Of a DNA stretch of 64,000 nt, positions 57,225 to 64,000 are shown one piece after another (positions within the stretch are counted from its first letter, which is position 1; every line of letters begins with the position of its first letter). The notes under the pieces are model-generated. The model was not told the origin of the DNA and made no database searches. It saw only the letters and a list, made by a program, of their open reading frames with translations. This DNA is from Hydractinia symbiolongicarpus (taxonomy: Eukaryota; Cnidaria; Hydrozoa; Anthoathecata; Hydractiniidae). A program made the position numbers and the translations under genes. Where the stretch lies: NCBI RefSeq assembly GCF_029227915.1, contig NC_079878.1, forward strand, positions 18,788,001 to 18,852,000, given 5' to 3'.

Positions 57225-58296
57225 TTACTGTATATACTCCTCCAGAACTGGCGGTTCTAATTCGAAGAAGGACGATGTTTGTGAACCATATAGACAAGTG
57301 CGAACATTGGTCAGTAATGCACAAACAATGTACATTTTACCAACTGCACTAAGTTGCACTTTTAAATTCTTTTTAAAATCAAGAAAAGCAAAATAATTTA
57401 AAATTTCACCGAACACCCATTCTACGGCTACCCTAACTTTACTCATGCTCTTGTTGTAATTTACTTTTTGTGGAGTTAAGTGTCCTCTAAATGGTGCTTG
57501 TAAATGACTTCGTAGTGGATAGGCAGGGTCACCGTAGATACACAGTGGTTGTCCATAAACTGTGTTGGAGTACTGTTGAAGGTCTCCCAGGAGATTTGAG
57601 GCTGCTAACATCCCGCTATCGTGCCTTTTTCCTTCCATTGGTCCAAATAAATTTGCTATAAGACCATTTGGGGCTACGACGGATTGAAATTTGAGTGCAT
57701 GAACTCGTTTGTGTCCATTGTATAACGCACGTTGGTTTTCGCCAGGCCTACATACTGACCGGACTGTCCCATCCACAAATCCCCAACAATTTTGTAAGGC
57801 AGCACCTTTATCATGGACTACTTGAGCGTAGCGTTCTAATTCTGGCTGTGAGAGCCATGGCTGGTTAAAACTGCGTAACAGATGTCCATATTCTGAGTAG
57901 ATAAAGTTTAGCATGTAATTGGTCATCATGCAAATTTCAGGAACTGGCCTTCCGAATCTACTTATCATATCAGAGTATCTGCATGGGTATGCAAATCTTT
58001 TCAGTAGTGCACAAAAAGACTCGATTCCTTTGAAAACAGAACGATTGGAACAGGTAATACGTTCTGGAATCTGAAAAACTTGGGCTAGCCTGTAGATGTC
58101 AGAACGATAAAAACGAAATTCTGATTTGCATTCCGCATGTCATCAAATCCAAGTCAAATGTATTGTGTTTCCAATATGGAAAATCTAAATTTTTGCTAGT
58201 GTTAATATCGAAAAGTAAAGCAAATTCATCATCTTTAATCATATTCTGGTTATAGGCGACCAGGAGCACATTCCTCGTGTCACGGAAGGTAGCCAT
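57225..58296 (-). pseudogene. Harbinger DDE transposase
   Basis: The N-terminal part is 58296..58115; a one-base shift follows near 58140, then RFYRSDIYRLAQVFQIPE joins the main frame from 57968. Catalytic residues counted in the 247-codon frame are Asp66 (CWGFVDGTVRSV), Asp147 (CIYGDPAYPL) and Glu183 (VAVEWVFGEI). RHDSGM and PQKVNYNKSMS are also typical. Apart from the single shift it looks complete, so this copy may be young. Confidence 0.85.
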
Positions 58297-58418
58297 ATTT
58301 GTTTACATGTTTTCCCGCCGTCCAAAGTTTACATTTTTGCTTAATACGGATTTCAAGACGGGACCCCAAACGTACTCGATCCAATCCCTTTCCATGAAAT
58401 CCCGTCCTGATTGCTGCA

Positions 58419-58441
58419 CCGTCGTCTTTGCTTAAGGTCGC
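58419..58441 (-). repeat. right TIR of the Harbinger element
   Basis: An exact inverted match to 55651..55673. Confidence 0.95.
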
Positions 58442-60105
58442 TTATATCATCTTAGGAATTTTGATATAAAAAAATATAAAAATAATTCCTAACCGATTAG
58501 TCAAGGTGTGAATTTTATGAGGGTAGTATAAAAAAGCATACTTTTCGCTAATGGTAAGAGTCCAATAACTTGTGCAAAAATTAAAACAATGGCCTAAAAC
58601 TTGATATGGTATAGTTTAAGACCAGATTGATGAAAGAGAACCCAATGTACATTGACGTATCATTGTAGTTCTTAAGTTTTTTAATTTAGGCATTTTCAGG
58701 GACGCTGATAAGGCATTTCTTACAGTATATCTGTCTTAACACAGATAAAAGTGCAAAAACCATTAAAAACAATTTTCGTGGTTGAATTGATAAGATAAGA
58801 ATTGATAAAACTAGTTAGGGCCTAAATTTAATCAGTCTAAAGAAATTGTAAAGTATCGGAATGTTCAACTTAAATTATGTTGGTACAAAAGCTTAATCAT
58901 GATTACGACTACGGTTTAAGTGATAAAATTTTTGTTTGTTCCTTATTTATTATTTTATCAATTGAATAATATTTGAGCAAACGCATTTTGCAGAATAGGC
59001 AGTGACTAACCAAAAGGGTGCATATATGTTTTATTCTGTAGTGCTAAATCCGATGTTGTATAATACAGAAGTTAGTTTCGACAATTTACTTATTTCCTGG
59101 AATAATTTTTTTAGCTCTTAAAATCACTGAAAATTTATTTGTACAGCTACATGTCCTAGCTACATGTTGCTGCCAATACACTGGTTGATGTGCTGCAACA
59201 TTCCATCATAAGGATTTTTCCTTTACCCTGAGGTACATATATAGTAAGAACTCTGTTTTACTTTCTTGCTAAGAACAATATCAAGGTAAGTAATTTATTT
59301 ATTCCATCTTACATATGATGAGGCCTCTTTGTACAATTAAACTGGTGTAACACAATAGAATTTGTGGGAAATTAAGCTGTTTTTACTTGTACTTGGTTTA
59401 GTTTGTTTTGGTAGTTGCGGTAGTATGGTTATTACTCTGAACACAGACAAATTTTGCCACCTTTCGCCAAATACTTTAATTTCCCAGTGGTAAGAAAAAT
59501 TATGTTGTGTCTCCAGACTGTACAGATACAAATTTTCCTAGCTGTAGTGCAAAGTGCAAAATTGAACCTGTATTTACATCATTAAATGATAAAAATACTT
59601 ATGCTCAAGTTCATATTCTGTTTTGTCTGCAAGGTGTTGATGAAGGATGTGATGATAAATTTAAAGCCAACCATTTTTGTAATTCTGATTAAAAAATTTA
59701 AAAAAGTAAAAGCAAAACACCTTTTTTTGAATAAGCTTACTGCGCATAAATGTCTTTTTCTTTCATTATGTTATATCAATTTATTTTATTTAAATCCCTG
59801 CTTCCCCTAGTTAAGCCTACTTTAGCATATAGCAGACTATTCATGTCTGGAATAGCTAACATTACGCTATTAGCCATTTCCTAGACATGCTGACGAGCCC
59901 TGATATTGAGCGAAACAGTCTTAAAATATATGAATTTAAACCGTTGTTTTTACTTTTCCTACACTTTTTTTTACAAGATGGTTTGTTGTTTTGCTGTCCA
60001 TTCGAAAATTAAGAATAAAAAACGTCTCTAACAAAGCTAATAATTTGGACATTATTTAACCGTTTATAGTGCGTAGAGGCTCAAAATAGCGAAAGTCATG
60101 GTCAT
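58442..60105. other. spacer with one Cys-rich open stretch
   Basis: Mostly A/T-rich without features. Around 59507..59692 an open stretch has seven Cys (DCTDTNFPSCSAKCK, a DEGCDDKF segment) and could be an exon of a secreted host protein. No splice evidence strong enough to call it. Confidence 0.25.
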
Positions 60106-60126
60106 GGGGGGGGGGGGGGGGGGGGG
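60106..60126 (+). repeat. 21-G homopolymer
   Basis: A run of 21 G followed by a short GC-rich stretch with an inverted ggcgcagcaa/ttgctgcgcc repeat. Confidence 0.9.
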
Positions 60127-60219
60127 TTACAGCGCCTCCCATGACCACCAGCTATTCCGGGCGCAGCAAATTGCTGCGCCTTTTTTTTTGCTTCGCAAAA
60201 AATTTGACTAACATGTTAA

Positions 60220-60400
60220 AAATGCTGGATGCGCCCCTGTGTCCTGTTTCCACTTATACGCAAAACAGCAGAGGAAACTGCAGAAAGGTTTGTAGTTAGG
60301 TTTCTAACTGTCTTTGGATTACCAAAAATTATTCATTCAGACAATGCCAAAAAGTTTGAAAATGGTGTGACGAATTTTGTTGCTGCATTATGGCCACGTT
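60220..60400 (+). pseudogene. LTR-retrotransposon integrase fragment
   Basis: The text FPLIRKTAEETAERFVVRFL, GLPKIIHSDNAKKFEN and VTNFVAALW is the middle of a retroviral-type integrase core; Asn stands after the second catalytic Asp as usual. No LTRs or other domains are seen. Confidence 0.7.
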
Positions 60401-60429
60401 CGTACAAGCTTTATGGGATTCTGTTGTAA

Positions 60430-61130
60430 TTTTGTTCACAGTTTTTTTGTCTTTCTTATCAATCACTCTTTCAATCACTTTCATTACTTGATCAACCAAC
60501 TTCAAACGTCTATAGTTACCTCTTTCTCATGCATCACCATTGCCCTTGAAACAATTCATTATTACACTCGACTGCCACTCAGTCGGAATAGCACCATCCT
60601 TTATAATCTGATTAGTAAGCTCAACTCCAATATATCCAGATGCTTTTACTATCTCTACTCTGATACTCTTGCAGCCTAGCCAATCTTCAATTTCCTAATA
60701 GCCTCCACTACCATTTCTGTCTTGATCTGCATAGCTGGCCCTTCTACAACATAATCATCAGAGAAATTATCCTCATCCCAATCAAACTCAGTGTTAAGCA
60801 ACCTCTGATAATGATTCTTCCAAGCTACCCTTTTCTCCTCCTCTGTGCTATCCAAAACACCTTCATCATTACGTATACACTTCTAACCTACAACATATTG
60901 ATTAGTCTTCTTCATTTGCTTTGCTATCTTAAATACCTCATTGCGCTGGTCTTCCCTTCTGAACACATCTGCAAATCTGTTTCTCTCTGCTTCTGATTTT
61001 GCCTTATACACTGCTGTACGAGCACGACGCTTAGCTTCTAAGTAAATATTTTTACTACCATCTGACTTCCACTCTTTCCAAAGTTTCCTCTTTTCCTTTA
61101 TATACACTGGTCAACCTCATTATTCCACCA
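60430..61130 (-). pseudogene. LINE ORF2 fragment (minus strand)
   Basis: 61107..60883 has KEKRKLWKEWKSDGSKNIYL, RRARTAVYKAKSEAERNRFA and IAKQMKKTNQYVVG, the linker before a LINE reverse transcriptase. Further RT-like text follows in broken frames to about 60430 (NYRRLKLVDQVMKVIERVID). The family differs from the LINE at 3311..6245. Confidence 0.65.
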
Positions 61131-62081
61131 CCAGGTCTGTCTATGTCTAGGTGGTCCTTTCGTCCAATGTGTAACTACCATAATTTATCTCATTTTTTGG
61201 CGCTTAAAACGTTTCCCGTATTAAAGACTCCCGACAATATGGGACAAGCCTTCTTGACCGTCCTGTATTATCTTATAAGAGCCACAGCTATATTGGAAAA
61301 GCTGTTAAACTTTTCAGCTTCTTCACCAAAATTATTAAACAACACAACGTATATACATAACGTAACGTATATATATAGTAAAACTCCACAACAAACAAGC
61401 GCCCCATTGCGCACCGCCATCTTGTTTTGCATTGCGCACGCGCCACCTCAAAATATTTAGATGTCACTCGCGCAATTTTTGGGACGGCCTTTGTAAGACC
61501 ACCAGCCGGTGCCAGGGCTATTTCTTTCTCGCTGTCACTTATCCCAAAAAGTTAAAAAAAAGCCCTGTGATCGAGGTTAACCAATTAAACAACACAGCTT
61601 CCTACCATTTCCCTTTGGGCTTCGTTGTTAATCCCACACATCCGAAGTGAAACCATTCAATTAAACACTAAAAAATAACAAAAGGCATTTGATTGCACAA
61701 ACAAATTTACTCGGTTAATAACGATTAAGAAAAAACTGACGTCACTGTTGTCGCAGCCAATCATTTCCCCGTATGAAACCTGAAACGAAAAAATACTGCC
61801 ATAGTAAAAAATATTAATATTAATCACTCTATACTGCAACTTAGTACCCAATAGAAAGGGTTAAGCTTATTGCACGGCATTAAAGCAAAATAATTTGCGA
61901 AGAGATACTATTACTCCATTTCTTAACGCTTCTTTAGCACCGAAAACGTGAATTGAACACAAATGACGGTCATAAATAAGCGTTACATAATCTTGTTGGC
62001 ATCAATAATTATATTTAGGTGAAGACAATGGTAATCAACTAAACCTTACTGATAGGGGATGTTGATAAAAAAAGCAACAGA
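61131..62081. other. non-coding spacer
   Basis: No recognisable gene or repeat. Confidence 0.35.
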
Positions 62082-62448
62082 ATGTTCAAACAAATCAGAA
62101 TTTATTATAAGAAAATTCCAGGTTTCTTTAGCCTTGTCCTGCTAGCCATTGCTGTTTTTTGCACGTTGATGTTGGTCAATACATACGCTGATGTTGATCA
62201 ATCAAGACTTCAATCGGATAGATTTGTAGGAAATGGAATAATATTCGGAATTTTGGAAGAAATTATCGTATCAATGATCTTACCTGATGGCAAAGACAAT
62301 ATGTTGGTTCATTCGGATCGACTGGCATATCAAGTACATTCATGTCCGTTGCCATAGTGATAAGCGGGGTCGCTGATGTACTTAATGACGACATCATGCC
62401 TGTTGGTTCATCTGAATCTCTGAACGAAAAGATACAAAACATAACATA
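62082..62448 (+). CDS. possible membrane protein gene or exon, broken
   Basis: [20 protein letters not shown] begins with a strong hydrophobic segment and continues to about 62280. A second frame then has [20 protein letters not shown] and stops near 62448. This could be a one- or two-pass protein with a frameshift or a missed intron. No family is recognised. Confidence 0.25.
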
Positions 62449-63344
62449 ACATTTCAGATCGTCTAAGGCTTCAGGAGTTTTGTACTAACCTTGCAATAAA
62501 AACAAATTTACTTCGATACGAGGGGAAATATTTTGAATACACAAATTACGAAAACGAATAAATGTATGGAGAATATTTTCAGAATAGTATGAATAAATCC
62601 CAGTTTTCTACATTTTAGTAACCCTTTTACTGCCGTCATTGTAATGAAAATGTGGAACTATCTACTCGTATTATGAAGAAAATACTGACTGTCTCCTGAG
62701 TAAAAGAAATAACAAAGCACTAAGTAATTAACTAAGGCTGAAACACACCACTCCCTTTTTAAGGAAATGTTTAAACCTACACTAAAAGTTCGGACCAAAA
62801 ATTTCAGAAAAATTTAATATTAGACGAGAAAGGAAAAAGATGTTGCTGTCACATATTTTTGGAATTTCGAGATTACATCTTTCCAACTCTCCTGGTTTGT
62901 CATGGATCATGGTGGTTTAACGAATGTTAAAAATGGTTTTCAAAGTCACATTTAGTAGTTATAAAGATGGGGGTACGAGGACAGTTTGGTAAACCAAACT
63001 TTCCTCAAACACCCCATTTCTATATCTACTTAAACACGCAATGGTAACAACTGTTGTTTGCAAGCACTCTGGAATGCAATGTCAAATGACGATGGTAAGC
63101 AGGCTCGGGAAGTCATCGCAGAGCAATGAGTGAGGCTCCTTTCCAGCTCGCAGTGGGTAAAGACGAAGTCTCGTAGGGCACCAGAACAAAACGTAAAATC
63201 ATCTGGTTACATATGTTGCATACACATTTAACAAACCAATTTTACCACCAAATGGGATTTTTCTTTTTGCGATGTTATTTGTCGGTTATATCTGATGTCT
63301 AATGCGTTTAAGACTTAAAGAAATAACATGTATGTATGGTATAG
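62449..63344. other. non-coding spacer
   Basis: Nothing recognisable. Confidence 0.35.
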
Positions 63345-64000
63345 ATGAATAAACTTACAGATATAGAAATGTCTAAAGTAGATGATGATGATTTATTAAT
63401 TATATAGAGTCTCATATGCATGATTATTTTGGTGATACTGATGATAAGGATGATATAGATTGTACTTGTGATGTGGATAAGATTAAGAGTACAACATCAT
63501 CGACACTAGTTTGTCCAAAATTTGGTGTAGTTAGTCAGTGTTTTTGAACGTTGTACATTTCGGAAGAAGTGCATATACAAGAGGGATGGGAATTTCACTG
63601 TTATCCTAAAACAGTTCATATGTATGCAAGATCAAGTGGTACCTGATGATGTGATAAAAACGTTATGGAGTCAGATTAATAATACAGACAATTAAGTATA
63701 CAATTATGTTATACCATAATCACTATTAAAGAAGAACAAGTTGATGTCCTATAAAAATAGTATATTTTACATTTATTTCACATTAATGAATCAACCGTTT
63801 CCACATCTAACAATAGAGGAACGTAATCGAACACAACATCTATTTACTGTCATAAGTCGCTTATACAATAAATACAAACCAAATAAGAAAAAGAGCTTTA
63901 CAAACTATTACTTTACACTAAAAAACATATTCCAAGCACTAGGTATGAACGATTATGCAAAAATAATTCCAGAATTAAGAACACAATCTAGGCAAAAGAA
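63345..64000 (+). pseudogene. VLTF3-like late transcription factor remnant (runs off the window)
   Basis: An acidic start (SKVDDDDLLI) shifts into a frame from 63416 with a Cys pattern (DCTCDVDKI, LVCPKFGVV; the last expected Cys is Phe), a TGA at 63545, then YISEEVHIQEGWEF and a YPKTVHMYARSS block. A further shift leads to MQDQVVPDDVIKTLW, and after two stops MNQPFPHLTIEERNRTQHLF and SFTNYYFTLKNIFQALGM with IIPELRTQSRQ run to the window end. This order (zinc ribbon, Tyr/His block, Q..VP, lt..E...lF, NYyy.L..iF.lLG, l...sR) matches poxvirus/giant-virus VLTF3 proteins, which switch on late genes. It is an endogenised viral fragment. Confidence 0.65.

Larger units (their letters stand above)
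55651..58441. mobile_element. PIF/Harbinger-type DNA transposon
   Basis: Perfect 23-bp TIRs (gcgaccttaagcaaagacga... at 55651..55673, inverted at 58419..58441). It contains the two genes typical of the superfamily, a Myb/SANT-like DNA-binding gene and a DDE transposase, in convergent orientation. Each gene appears to carry one frameshift. Flanks are ata and tta, close to the expected 3-bp TWA duplication but not identical. Confidence 0.9.

Overview
This window reads as nuclear DNA of an invertebrate animal, most likely a cnidarian and possibly a hydrozoan. It is AT-rich and repeat-laden, with one intron-containing host gene (a claudin/PMP22-like four-pass membrane protein, 46836..52169). Around it lie degraded LINEs, a PIF/Harbinger transposon, MITEs, a tRNA-derived SINE and at least four copies of Polinton/Maverick-type (adintovirus-like) elements. 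The taxon is an inference from element content and style, not a proven assignment.

Layout. 1-2820 is the right end of Polinton A. Its terminus falls inside the two-pass membrane protein gene of a second Polinton, A2 (2821-~7745), so A looks nested in A2; A2 is split again by a truncated CR1/Jockey-like LINE (~3311-6245). 7746-19700 is non-coding repeat DNA: a 3.5-kb element with long terminal inverted repeats, a SINE, a ~495-bp (AT)n tract, MITE copies with a 286-bp direct duplication, and a broken SWIM-type gene. 19703-36240 is a complete but mutated 16.5-kb Polinton B with ~220-bp terminal inverted repeats (TIRs). Its genes are a protein-primed DNA polymerase fusion, HNH nuclease, packaging ATPase, BRO/MSV199-like protein, integrase, major capsid protein, probable minor capsid protein and a right-arm cassette of small genes. 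36560-37270 is a decayed DDE/integrase-like gene. 37835-46372 is Polinton C, an 8.5-kb deletion derivative bounded by 5-bp gcaac duplications. It shares close capsid and integrase genes with B but has a different polymerase lineage. Then come the claudin-like gene, a Harbinger element with perfect 23-bp TIRs (55651-58441), retroelement scraps (60.2-61.1 kb) and, at the right edge, a broken gene resembling the poxvirus/giant-virus late transcription factor VLTF3.

How the genes fit together. The Polinton genes form a virus-like set: replication (PolB), integration (integrase), morphogenesis (capsid proteins, ATPase) and small accessory proteins. All copies in view carry frameshifts, stops or deletions. 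Two architectural regularities recur. (i) Many gene ends carry perfect or near-perfect hairpins (stems mostly 8-15 bp, many with 5-nt loops) whose arms differ from gene to gene. (ii) Most recognisable start codons are directly preceded by an A/T motif of the type TATAATAAA, often abutting ATG. Both resemble signals used by cytoplasmic large DNA viruses and their virophages. With a VLTF3-like remnant in the same window, this suggests, as a hypothesis only, that these elements were once expressed with help from a large DNA virus.
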